Shown piece after piece: positions 1 to 6,561 of a DNA stretch of 6,566 nucleotides. Location of the stretch: positions 1 through 6,566 of the forward strand of contig QNFC01000100.1 of the NCBI GenBank assembly GCA_003645395.1, given 5' to 3'. The notes under the pieces are model-generated. The model was not told the origin of the DNA, made no database searches, and worked only from the letters and a program-made list of their open reading frames with translations. Numbering within the stretch: the stretch's first letter is position 1; every line of letters begins with the position of its first letter. Both the position numbers and the translations under genes were made by a program. This stretch comes from Gammaproteobacteria bacterium. Lineage in GTDB: Bacteria; Pseudomonadota; Gammaproteobacteria; Immundisolibacterales; Immundisolibacteraceae.

Positions 1-1
1 C

Positions 2-841
2 CTGGTGGCATTCACCGCGCCGCTGCTGTTGAGTGGCTGGTCGTTTAGTGTCAAGGCATTGGGATTCAAAATTAGTCGGCTGAGCCCTGCAAAAGGGTTA
101 AAGCGGATGTTCGGCACCCAGGGACTGGTTGAGCTGCTGAAGGCATTGGCCAAGTTCGTGCTGGTCGCGGTGATTGCCATTAGCGTATTTAAAACGCTTC
201 AACCACAGGTGCTCGCACTGGGTAACGAATCAATCGAGAGTGGCGTCGCTCACGGTGCCTGGCTGGTTGGTGTGACTTTTTTGCTGGTGAGCTGTGCGCT
301 GATTCTGGTCGCCGCGGTGGATGTGCCGTACCAGATCTGGCAGCACAACAAGAATATGCGCATGAGCCTTCAACAGGTGAAGGAAGAGAACAAGCAGTCA
401 GAGGGTGATCCCCATCTGAAAGCTCGCGTGCGCCAGGTACAGCGTGAGATGGCCCGATCGCGGATGATGTCTGCGGTACCGACCGCCGACGTGATTATTA
501 CCAATCCTGAACACTATGCGGTCGCGTTTCGTTACGACCAGCAGCGCATGGTTGCGCCCGAGTTGATTGCCAAAGGCATGGGCGAAACCGCCGCAAAAAT
601 CCGCGAAATTGCGAACGCAGAAAATATTCCAATTGTGCGCTCGCCCCTGCTGGCGCGAACCACCTACTACAGCACCGAAATAGGCGAGGGTATTCCCACC
701 GAGCTCTATGTCGCTGTTGCCCAGATTTTGGCCCATATCTATGAGCTCTCCGGATCGGCCACGGCGACGACCGCAGGTGCCGATACGGCGGTTCCCGTGG
801 AATATGCGACGGCAATTCTTGGTAAACGAGGCAAGTTATGA
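2..841 (+). CDS. flhB: FlhB, flagellar type III export gate protein (5'-truncated by window edge)
   Basis: FlhB is an inner-membrane subunit of the flagellar export gate. Its cytoplasmic domain cleaves itself and helps switch export from rod/hook to filament substrates. The frame is open from base 2, so the true start lies upstream; compared with the roughly 380-residue E. coli protein, about 100 N-terminal residues are missing. Visible parts are the conserved loop after the second membrane helix (SRLSPAKGLKRMF), two hydrophobic segments near nt 155-199 and 254-322, the linker motif KQSEGDPHLKARVRQ, and the cytoplasmic domain. The cleavage motif at nt 503-514 reads N-P-E-H instead of the usual N-P-T-H. 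The conserved downstream pieces are present (IAKGMGETAAKIREIA; SPLLARTTYYSTEIGEGIP). The tail after about nt 750 is Ala/Thr-rich and ends in basic residues, and I see no recognisable family motif there. The stop codon overlaps the flhA start by 4 nt (ATGA), which suggests translational coupling. Identification is very secure. Confidence 0.97.
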   Translation: MVAFTAPLLLSGWSFSVKALGFKISRLSPAKGLKRMFGTQGLVELLKALAKFVLVAVIAISVFKTLQPQVLALGNESIESGVAHGAWLVGVTFLLVSCALILVAAVDVPYQIWQHNKNMRMSLQQVKEENKQSEGDPHLKARVRQVQREMARSRMMSAVPTADVIITNPEHYAVAFRYDQQRMVAPELIAKGMGETAAKIREIANAENIPIVRSPLLARTTYYSTEIGEGIPTELYVAVAQILAHIYELSGSATATTAGADTAVPVEYATAILGKRGKL

Positions 842-2895
842 ATTTCGCCCAAAAAATACTCGGTGCCGGCATCGGCATTCCGCTGATGCTATTGATGATG
901 CTGGCGATGCTCATTTTGCCATTGCCGCCGTGGCTGCTTGATCTGCTGTTTACCTTCAACATTTCGCTTGCGGTCATGGTGGTGCTGGTGTCGGTATACA
1001 TCGAACGGCCCCTGGATTTTGCAGCGTTCCCGACGGTCATTCTGGTGGCGACATTGTTGAGGTTAGGGCTGAACGTTGCCTCCACTCGCATTGTTTTGCT
1101 GGAGGGTCATGCCGGAGGCGATGCAGCGGGGCAGGTGATTAAAGCATTCGGTGATTTCGTCATCGGTGGTAACTACGTCGTTGGTCTGATTGTTTTTATC
1201 ATTCTGGTCATCATTAACTTTGTGGTGATCACCAAAGGTGCTGGACGAATTGCTGAGGTGAGTGCCCGCTTTACGCTGGATGCATTGCCAGGCAAACAGA
1301 TGGCGATCGATGCCGATTTGAATGCCGGACTACTCGATCAAAATCAGGCGCGGGAACGCCGCGAGTACCTTTCCCGAGAAGCCGATTTTTACGGCGCGAT
1401 GGACGGTGCCAGTAAGTTTGTGCGCGGTGACACCATCGCTGGCGTGTTGATTACTTTCATCAACATTCTGGGCGGTTTTGTCATCGGCATGACCCAGCAC
1501 GATCTCACGGCCTCGATGGCGGCGCGTAATTACACCCTGTTGACCATTGGTGATGGCCTGGCTGCGCAAATACCAGCGCTGCTGCTGTCTACCGCCACGG
1601 CGATGGTGATTGCTCGTGATTCCAGTGCACAGAATATTGGTAATGAGATTCTGGTTCAGTTAGCTAGTAACCCGCGGGTGCTGGGGATTACCGCGGGCGT
1701 GATCGGCCTTATTGCGCTCATTCCCGGTATGCCCAACCTGGCCTTTTTTATTCTTGCGGCGGCGTTGGGTGGCAGTGCGTGGATGATCAGTAAACGAGCA
1801 AGTACCGAACCCACTGAAGAGCAACCTGCTGAAGAGGCACCGGTTGTCGATGAAGACGCCGAGGTCAGTTGGGACGATGTCGCTCCGGTCGATGTGCTGG
1901 GTCTTGAAATTGGCTATCGCCTGATTCCCCTGGTCGACAAGGAGCAGGGTGGAGAACTGATGGGCCGTATTCGTGGCGTGCGCCGAAAATTCTCTCAGGA
2001 ACTCGGGTTCCTAATTCCGTCGGTGCATATCCGCGACAACCTTGAACTGGCACCTGCCGCTTATCGGCTAACCCTGCACGGGGTGGAGGTAGGCGCAGGT
2101 GAAGTGCTGCCGGGGCGAGAAATGGCGATTAATCCCGGCACCGTCTACGGCGACATTGAGGGCATTAAAACGGTCGACCCGGCTTATGGACTGGATGCCC
2201 TCTGGATTGATCCGGAACAGCGCGAACAGGCGCAAACGCTCGGTTTTACGGTTGTTGATATCGGCACCGTTATTGCCACCCACTTCAGTCGTCTCATTCA
2301 GGATCACGCTCAGGATCTGTTGGGCCGCGAAGAGGTCAGCCGATTACTGGAGAAGCTTGCTGAAGCGGCACCGGCAGTCGCGGCCTCACTGTCGCCGGAG
2401 CCGCTGCCACAGGTGATAGTGCACAAGGTATTGCGCAACCTGTTAGAGGAGCGCGTGCCGATTCGTGATATTCGGACCATAGCCGAGATTCTGGCGGAGG
2501 TCGGCCAGCAGAGTCAGGATGCTGACGCGCTGACCTCTTCTGTGCGGGTCGGGCTGGGCCGTTCAATCGTGCAACAACTGTGTGGAGCCCATGAAGAGAT
2601 TGCAGTTTTGACTCTTGAGCCAGAGTTGGAACGCATATTGCTTAACTCATGGGGAAGCACACAGGGAAGTGGGTTTCTGGAGCCAGGGTTAGCGGAGCAA
2701 TTGCGTGACGGGTTGGCCGCAGCAGCCGAACACCAGGAACTACAGGGCGGTAATCCAGTGTTACTGGTGCCACCAGAGATACGAAAGGCGATAGCCAATT
2801 TTGTAAAGCATACGGTCGCGGGGTTAAGCGTGTTGGCATATAGCGAATTGCCTCCCCAGCGGCAGATTAAGGTAGTAGCAACCGTAGGTGCATAA
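838..2895 (+). CDS. flhA: FlhA, flagellar type III export gate protein (FHIPEP family)
   Basis: FlhA forms the export-gate ring in the inner membrane. It couples proton flow to export, and its cytoplasmic domain docks chaperone-substrate complexes. The 685-residue length is normal for the family (E. coli 692). About eight hydrophobic segments fall in residues 13-318. The FHIPEP signature RLGLNVASTRIVLL spans residues 75-88. The conserved cytoplasmic loop runs from about residue 133 to 198 (KGAGRIAEVSARFTLDALPG onward to KFVRGD). D198 aligns with the essential Asp208 of Salmonella FlhA by counting from shared motifs. An acidic Glu/Asp/Pro-rich linker (about 322-347) leads to the soluble C-terminal domain. 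There D447 and Y450 in DPAYGL correspond to the chaperone-docking Asp456 and Phe459 of Salmonella. The start is fixed by the 4-nt overlap with flhB and a GAGG ribosome site at 828-831. No disruption was seen. Confidence 0.98.
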   Translation: MNFAQKILGAGIGIPLMLLMMLAMLILPLPPWLLDLLFTFNISLAVMVVLVSVYIERPLDFAAFPTVILVATLLRLGLNVASTRIVLLEGHAGGDAAGQVIKAFGDFVIGGNYVVGLIVFIILVIINFVVITKGAGRIAEVSARFTLDALPGKQMAIDADLNAGLLDQNQARERREYLSREADFYGAMDGASKFVRGDTIAGVLITFINILGGFVIGMTQHDLTASMAARNYTLLTIGDGLAAQIPALLLSTATAMVIARDSSAQNIGNEILVQLASNPRVLGITAGVIGLIALIPGMPNLAFFILAAALGGSAWMISKRASTEPTEEQPAEEAPVVDEDAEVSWDDVAPVDVLGLEIGYRLIPLVDKEQGGELMGRIRGVRRKFSQELGFLIPSVHIRDNLELAPAAYRLTLHGVEVGAGEVLPGREMAINPGTVYGDIEGIKTVDPAYGLDALWIDPEQREQAQTLGFTVVDIGTVIATHFSRLIQDHAQDLLGREEVSRLLEKLAEAAPAVAASLSPEPLPQVIVHKVLRNLLEERVPIRDIRTIAEILAEVGQQSQDADALTSSVRVGLGRSIVQQLCGAHEEIAVLTLEPELERILLNSWGSTQGSGFLEPGLAEQLRDGLAAAAEHQELQGGNPVLLVPPEIRKAIANFVKHTVAGLSVLAYSELPPQRQIKVVATVGA

Positions 2896-2904
2896 ACCAA
2901 CGTT

Positions 2905-4173
2905 ATGAAAATAAGAAGGTTTCTAGCCGAAAATATTAGCGCCGCCATGGCTCAGGTGCGTGCAGAACTGGGCCCGGAGGCGGTGATCCTTTCCAACCAG
3001 CAGCGCGATGGTCAGGTTGAGATCGTCTGTGCGGTGGACTATGACGAAAATCGTCTCGAAGCAGTCATAGAGCCATCGACCACCCCCGACCAGAGCACGG
3101 TTGTTGATCGCCCCGCTGACCGTTTTGCTGACGCCGGCATGGCGCAGTCACGAGCAGTCGGCAATAGTTTGATTGGCGACTCACGCAGTATTGCGGACGC
3201 AGGTCAGCACCAGGCAGCTGGGATAGTGGAGAGCGGCGGACAGCGCGTCGTTTGGGCAACCGATCCGCTAATGGGGGAGATGCACAGCACCGTCGAATCG
3301 TTGCGAGATCTTATCGAACATCAAATGCTGGATATGGTTTGGTCCGGTGCGGCGAGTCATCAACCGAATACCTCACTGGCAGTCAGGAAATTACTCGAGG
3401 CCGGCTTCAGCGCAGACATTAGTCGGACTCTGCTCAGTGATATTCCTGCCGGATATAGCCGAGAGCGGGCTCTGGAACTGACGCTAGCGATACTCAAGCG
3501 CAAATTGCCGACACCGCTGAGTTCTCTGCTGGAAAAGGGTGGCCGAGTGGCGATAACCGGGCCATCTGGAGTGGGCAAAACAACGTTTGCCGTGGGCCTG
3601 GCCGCGAAGTTTGCCCGCCGCCATGGCGTTGCCGAAGTCGCCCTGGTCGGACTTGATAACCAGCGTGTTGGTGCTCAGGAACAGTTGCGCATGTATGGCC
3701 AGTTGCTGGGCATGCAAGTACACATAGTGCAGGAGGCTGGCGCGCTGAAATCAACGCTGCAATCGTTGCAGAAAAAGGCGCTGGTGGTGGTCGACACCGC
3801 CGGTTTTGGCGGCGATGACCCTGCTTTGCAAAATCAGTTACGTCAGCTCATGGGCCTGGCCGCAGAGGATTTGCAAACGCTGCTGATATTGCCGGCCTAT
3901 GCCTCGTCGGTGTTTCTGCAGGCAGCGGTTCGCCGCTACCGAATATCTATTCCCCAACGCTGTGCAATAACTCACCTCGACTCGGTGACACAGCCGGGGG
4001 TTGCCCTCAGTTGCTTGCTGGAAAACCAGTTGCAGGCTGAGTTTGTATCTCATGGCCCCCGCATTGCAGACGATTTGCACCGCTTTGATGTGGGCAAGAT
4101 GTTGGCGCGATTTAAACCCACGACCGCGCCGTTGGAATTACTACGAGAGAAGGAAGTCGCTAATGCAGGTTGA
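2905..4173 (+). CDS. flhF: FlhF, SRP-type GTPase for polar flagellum placement
   Basis: FlhF is a GTPase of the SRP54/FtsY class that marks the cell pole and recruits early flagellar components. The 422 residues fit the family (429 in P. aeruginosa, from memory). The N-terminus is the typical MKIRRFLAENISAAMAQVRA followed by ELGPEAVILSN. A low-complexity linker (about 55-125) leads to the N domain (about 126-205) and G domain (about 206-405). Motifs: P-loop GPSGVGKTT (219-227), DNQRVGAQEQL (251-261, usually D-x-Y-R-I-G-A-x-E-Q-L), DTAG (297-300), THLD (356-359, usually TKLD), and GPRIADDLH near 384-392. The G4 lysine is replaced by histidine while the base-specifying Asp is kept. The start is set by family homology: the ATG lies 9 nt after the flhA stop with no good ribosome site, the nearest being AGGTG about 14 nt upstream. 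The 3' end overlaps fleN by 11 nt. Identification is secure; whether GTP binding is normal is open. Confidence 0.96.
   Translation: MKIRRFLAENISAAMAQVRAELGPEAVILSNQQRDGQVEIVCAVDYDENRLEAVIEPSTTPDQSTVVDRPADRFADAGMAQSRAVGNSLIGDSRSIADAGQHQAAGIVESGGQRVVWATDPLMGEMHSTVESLRDLIEHQMLDMVWSGAASHQPNTSLAVRKLLEAGFSADISRTLLSDIPAGYSRERALELTLAILKRKLPTPLSSLLEKGGRVAITGPSGVGKTTFAVGLAAKFARRHGVAEVALVGLDNQRVGAQEQLRMYGQLLGMQVHIVQEAGALKSTLQSLQKKALVVVDTAGFGGDDPALQNQLRQLMGLAAEDLQTLLILPAYASSVFLQAAVRRYRISIPQRCAITHLDSVTQPGVALSCLLENQLQAEFVSHGPRIADDLHRFDVGKMLARFKPTTAPLELLREKEVANAG
4148..4156 (+). promoter_or_regulatory. Ribosome binding site of fleN inside the 3' end of flhF
   Basis: AGAAGGAAG lies 6 nt upstream of ATG 4163 and within the flhF coding sequence. 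It decides the fleN start and rules out the longer in-frame start at 4001. It is much stronger than anything in front of flhF, so FleN may be made at a higher rate than FlhF from the same transcript (inference). Confidence 0.75.
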
Positions 4174-5032
4174 GCGAGTCAAAAAACTGACCCATCCCAG
4201 TCAGGTGCCCAAACCGGTGCGAGCGATCGCGGTGACCGGTGGTAAAGGCGGTATTGGTAAAAGCAGCATTTCTATTAATCTCGCGCTTTCGCTGATCGCC
4301 ACCGGTAAGCGGGTTTTGCTGATGGACGCGGACCTCGGCCTGGCGAATATCGACGTGATGCTTGGCCTCGATGCACGGTTTGATATTTCCCACGTGCTCA
4401 GTGGAGAGCGAACCCTCGATGAGGTGCTTCTGCAGGGTCCTAATGGCCTTCAAATCGTGCCGGCCAGCTCGGGTATTAGTCGGATGGCCGCGCTAAGCCA
4501 GGCAGAGCAAGCCGGGTTAATTCACGCATTCAGTGAGCTGACCGATGTGCCCGACGTATTCATTGTCGATACTGCTGCGGGCATTGGTCCTGGTGTTTGT
4601 AGTTTCTGTGCGGCTACTCAGGAGGTCGTTATCGTACTCACTGAAGACCCCGCAGCCATCACCGACGCTTACGCACAAATCAAATTACTGTGGCGAGAGT
4701 ATGGTCTTAAAGACTTCCATATCCTCACCAACATGGTCCCTAGTGCCTATGCAGGCCGCGAGCTGTTTGACAAGTTAGAGCGGGTGGCCGCCCGTTACCT
4801 GCAGGTCAACCTCAACTACTTTGGTGGGGTGCCTTATGACCAGATGATGAGAAATGCCAGCCTCAGGCAGGGCACAGCGACTCAGCAATTCCCGAACAGT
4901 CCATCGGCGTTGGCTTTTCGCCAGCTCGCACAAACGGTTAACAACTGGCCGTGGCGAGAGGGTGAGTCGGCCGCGCGGCTGGAGTTTTTTCTTGAACGAG
5001 TATTACGTAGCAACCAGAGGTTTGTCGGATGA
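4163..5032 (+). CDS. fleN: FleN/FlhG, MinD-like ATPase limiting flagellar number
   Basis: FleN (FlhG) is a ParA/MinD-type ATPase that keeps flagella to one or a few. In Pseudomonas it does so by restraining the FleQ activator; in other species it works by acting on FlhF. The product is 289 residues (P. aeruginosa FleN about 280). Visible motifs are the deviant Walker A GGKGGIGKSS (26-35) with signature Lys28 and P-loop Lys33, DADLGLANID (55-64), DTAAGIGPG (136-144), and TEDPAAITDAYAQIKLL (160-176). The end, LEFFLERVLRSNQRFVG, looks like the amphipathic membrane-targeting helix of MinD-type proteins. I chose ATG 4163 because of the strong ribosome site at 4148-4156, and because a longer in-frame start at 4001 would add 54 residues read out of frame from the conserved flhF end. 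The N-terminus has a degenerate form of the DQAxxLR FlhF-activating helix. The gene overlaps flhF by 11 nt and fliA by 4 nt. Confidence 0.95.
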   Translation: MQVERVKKLTHPSQVPKPVRAIAVTGGKGGIGKSSISINLALSLIATGKRVLLMDADLGLANIDVMLGLDARFDISHVLSGERTLDEVLLQGPNGLQIVPASSGISRMAALSQAEQAGLIHAFSELTDVPDVFIVDTAAGIGPGVCSFCAATQEVVIVLTEDPAAITDAYAQIKLLWREYGLKDFHILTNMVPSAYAGRELFDKLERVAARYLQVNLNYFGGVPYDQMMRNASLRQGTATQQFPNSPSALAFRQLAQTVNNWPWREGESAARLEFFLERVLRSNQRFVG

Positions 5033-5766
5033 ATGCAGTATCAGGAGTCAACGCTTATCAGGAAGTAGCCCGCGAAAATAGCGAAGTGTTAATTGAACAA
5101 CATGCCTCGCTGGTGAAACGCATTGCTCACTACATGAGCGGGAAACTGCCCAATACAGTGCAGGTTGAGGATTTGATTCAAGCTGGAATGATTGGCTTAA
5201 TCGAAGCAGCGCGTAATTATGACCCGTCACAAGGGGCCGCTTTCGAGACCTACGCCGGCATCCGTATCCGTGGTGCGATCATCGATGAAGTGCGTCGCAA
5301 CGGCTGGGCACCGCGATCGGTACACCGCAAATCCCGTGAGGCAGCACAGGCCGTGCGCAGCATAGAGTCTAAAGAGGGTCGCGAAGCAACCGATAAAGAG
5401 GTGGCAGATTTGCTGGGCGTCACGCTTGAGGAGTACCGAAAAATAGTCTCCGAGGCGGCCAGCCACCGGTTGTTGTCGCTCGATGAAGATGAAGACGGTG
5501 TAGTGGTACAGGTTCACGCCAAAGACACTGAGGCCACTAATCCTTATCTTGGTGTTGAAATGGAGAAGTACCGCGATGCCTTGTTAGATGCGGTCGACAC
5601 TCTGCCAGAGCGCGAGCAGTTGGTGATGTCTCTTTACTACGACGAGGAGATGAATTTACGTGAGATTGGTGCCTCGTTAGGGGTAAGCGAATCTCGTGTT
5701 TGTCAGATTCACGGTCAGGCCATTATCCGCCTGCAATCGAAAATGAAAACCTGGCACCGAGACTAG
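5029..5766 (+). CDS. fliA: FliA, flagellar sigma factor sigma-28
   Basis: FliA directs RNA polymerase to class III/IV flagellar promoters (flagellin, motor and chemotaxis genes) and is normally held back by the anti-sigma factor FlgM until the hook is complete. The 245 residues match the family (239 in E. coli). Region 2 spans about residues 20-90 with VEDLIQAGMIGLIEAARNYD. The promoter -10-binding part FETYAGIRIRGAIIDEVRRN with GWAPRSVHRKSRE follows (72-104). Region 3 includes DKEVADLLGVTLEEY. Region 4 (about 180-240) contains LPEREQLVMSLYYDEEMNLR and the -35-binding helix-turn-helix IGASLGVSESRVCQIH. All expected regions are intact. The start codon lies in the ATGA overlap with fleN, with an AGAGG ribosome site at 5016-5020. 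It is the last gene of the tightly packed run; an inverted repeat lies just downstream. Identification is very secure. Confidence 0.98.
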   Translation: MNAVSGVNAYQEVARENSEVLIEQHASLVKRIAHYMSGKLPNTVQVEDLIQAGMIGLIEAARNYDPSQGAAFETYAGIRIRGAIIDEVRRNGWAPRSVHRKSREAAQAVRSIESKEGREATDKEVADLLGVTLEEYRKIVSEAASHRLLSLDEDEDGVVVQVHAKDTEATNPYLGVEMEKYRDALLDAVDTLPEREQLVMSLYYDEEMNLREIGASLGVSESRVCQIHGQAIIRLQSKMKTWHRD

Positions 5767-5772
5767 TCGTAA

Positions 5773-5807
5773 TTAGCCTGATTCATTTCTTGAATTAGTC
5801 AGGCTAA
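5773..5807 (+). terminator. Inverted repeat after fliA, possible weak terminator or mRNA 3' stabiliser
   Basis: TTAGCCTGA (5773-5781) and TCAGGCTAA (5799-5807) form a perfect 9-bp stem starting 7 nt after the fliA stop. A further TTCA/TGAA pairing (5782-5785 with 5791-5794) is possible across a 4-nt bulge. No T-run follows on the + strand (GTGGATGTTT), so it is not a canonical intrinsic terminator. It could attenuate transcription, protect the fliA mRNA end, or separate fliA from the two downstream genes. The stem is seen directly; the function is inferred. Confidence 0.4.
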
Positions 5808-5865
5808 GTGGATGTTTAGCTGATTCAACCCGAACCAGAAGGCAAATGACGGATAACTAAAGTGC

Positions 5866-5870
5866 AGGAG
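5866..5870 (+). promoter_or_regulatory. Ribosome binding site of the 66-codon small ORF
   Basis: AGGAG with 7 nt spacing to ATG 5878, followed by further G-rich sequence (TGAGGCG). It is the best-matching ribosome site in the window and the main evidence that the small ORF is translated. Confidence 0.7.
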
Positions 5871-5877
5871 TGAGGCG

Positions 5878-6078
5878 ATGCAAATTGATACGCCAAACAG
5901 AACCTATGCCCCGGTTAAGCCAGACCGTATGCCAGTAACGCCGCCGGCTGCAATTAAGCCGGTTAACGAACAGAAGCAAGAGCAGGGCAGCGGCGACAAA
6001 TCGGCCAAAGAAAATCCGCCGCAGCCAGAATCCGGTGAAGAAAGCAACGACAGCGCTTCTTTTGATGATTTCGCCTGA
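5878..6078 (+). CDS. Small hypothetical protein, predicted disordered with acidic tail
   Basis: I do not recognise this 66-residue protein. It has no signal peptide, hydrophobic helix or cysteine. The first half is rich in Pro, Lys and Arg (NRTYAPVKPDRMPVTPPAA). The middle is Gln/Glu/Lys-rich, and the end is acidic and closes with SASFDDFA. This composition suggests an unstructured protein or a short peptide that binds a partner. The coding call rests on a strong ribosome site (AGGAG at 5866-5870, 7 nt before the ATG), codon use like the neighbours by eye, and same-strand placement between fliA and the DUF2802 gene. It is separated from fliA by 111 nt and from the next gene by 42 nt. It sits where chemotaxis genes occur in related loci, so a role connected to flagella or chemotaxis is a guess from position only. 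Alternatives are a lineage-specific small protein or the remnant of a lost gene; the clean start and ribosome site argue against decay. Confidence 0.7.
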   Translation: MQIDTPNRTYAPVKPDRMPVTPPAAIKPVNEQKQEQGSGDKSAKENPPQPESGEESNDSASFDDFA

Positions 6079-6110
6079 GTTGATCGATGCGGACAACAAG
6101 GTTCTTAAAC

Positions 6111-6114
6111 GGAG
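6111..6114 (+). promoter_or_regulatory. Ribosome binding site of the DUF2802 gene
   Basis: GGAG with 6 nt spacing to ATG 6121, in the 42-nt gap after the small ORF. It supports the chosen start, which places the membrane helix near the N-terminus as expected for this family. Confidence 0.65.
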
Positions 6115-6120
6115 TTACTC

Positions 6121-6561
6121 ATGATCATTAATGAAACGCTGCTGCTGATCACCGAAAATGCCATTGTTGTCTCATCCATACTCATACTGACATTGGGTCT
6201 CGGTTTAGTGGCGCTGCGGTCATTCCGCGTCACTAAGCAAGTTAGTGCTCTTGCTAATGAGGTGGCGCGTCTCGAAGACCTGCTGCACGCCCAGAGCACC
6301 GGCATGAATGGCATGGGCGACTCCCTGCAACACCTTCACGCACAGCATCAAGCACTGTTCTATCAGCTAGAGCAGCTCGAACAGGTCGGGCCTTTTGTGG
6401 GCGATGTCCCAGTAGCCAGCGGTCCGCAGGTATACAGCCAGGCCATCAACCTTGCGGTTGACGGCATTGAGCCCAAAGAGCTGACCGAACGGTTTGGGCT
6501 ATCTCGTGGTGAAGCCGAGTTAATGGTCAGCTTTCATCAGTTGGGAGACAGGGCGGCCTGA
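6121..6561 (+). CDS. DUF2802 family membrane-anchored coiled-coil protein
   Basis: This 146-residue protein resembles the uncharacterised DUF2802 proteins encoded next to cheW at the end of flagellar/chemotaxis clusters in Pseudomonas and Vibrio; the match is by recall, not by search. It has one N-terminal membrane helix (about residues 13-33, AIVVSSILILTLGLGLVAL). A long helical, probably coiled-coil stretch rich in Leu, Gln, His and Glu follows (about 37-90), then a short linker. The conserved C-terminal part is YSQAINLAVDGIEPKELTER plus FGLSRGEAELMVSFH (about 105-139). That part reads like a small helix-turn-helix fold in which a GLSRGEAELM segment would be the second helix. The layout suggests an inner-membrane anchor with a cytoplasmic oligomerising stalk and a head domain. 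The molecular function is unknown. The start is supported by GGAG at 6111-6114, 6 nt before the ATG. The gene ends 5 nt before the window edge. Confidence 0.85.
   Translation: MIINETLLLITENAIVVSSILILTLGLGLVALRSFRVTKQVSALANEVARLEDLLHAQSTGMNGMGDSLQHLHAQHQALFYQLEQLEQVGPFVGDVPVASGPQVYSQAINLAVDGIEPKELTERFGLSRGEAELMVSFHQLGDRAA

Noticed and set aside
498..1091. 197-codon ORF on the minus strand across the flhB/flhA junction
   Set aside because: It lies entirely opposite well-conserved flhB and flhA coding sequence and its translation has no recognisable features; it is a shadow frame.
2834..2852. Sigma-54 promoter-like TGGCA...TTGCC upstream of flhF
   Set aside because: The GG and GC elements are 13 nt apart instead of 10, and the site lies inside conserved flhA coding sequence.
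2514..2948. 144-codon minus-strand ORF across the flhA/flhF junction
   Set aside because: It is antisense to conserved FlhA C-terminal coding sequence, with Ser/Pro/Arg-rich composition typical of a shadow frame.
4001..4162. A longer FleN starting at ATG 4001
   Set aside because: The extra 54 residues are read out of frame from conserved flhF coding sequence and have no FleN-like features; a strong ribosome site supports ATG 4163.
5825..5856. Sigma-28 (FliA) promoter upstream of the small ORF, with ACGGATAA resembling GCCGATAA
   Set aside because: Only 6 of 8 bases match and there is no acceptable -35 element at the required spacing; TCAA at 5825 is about 5 nt too far away.
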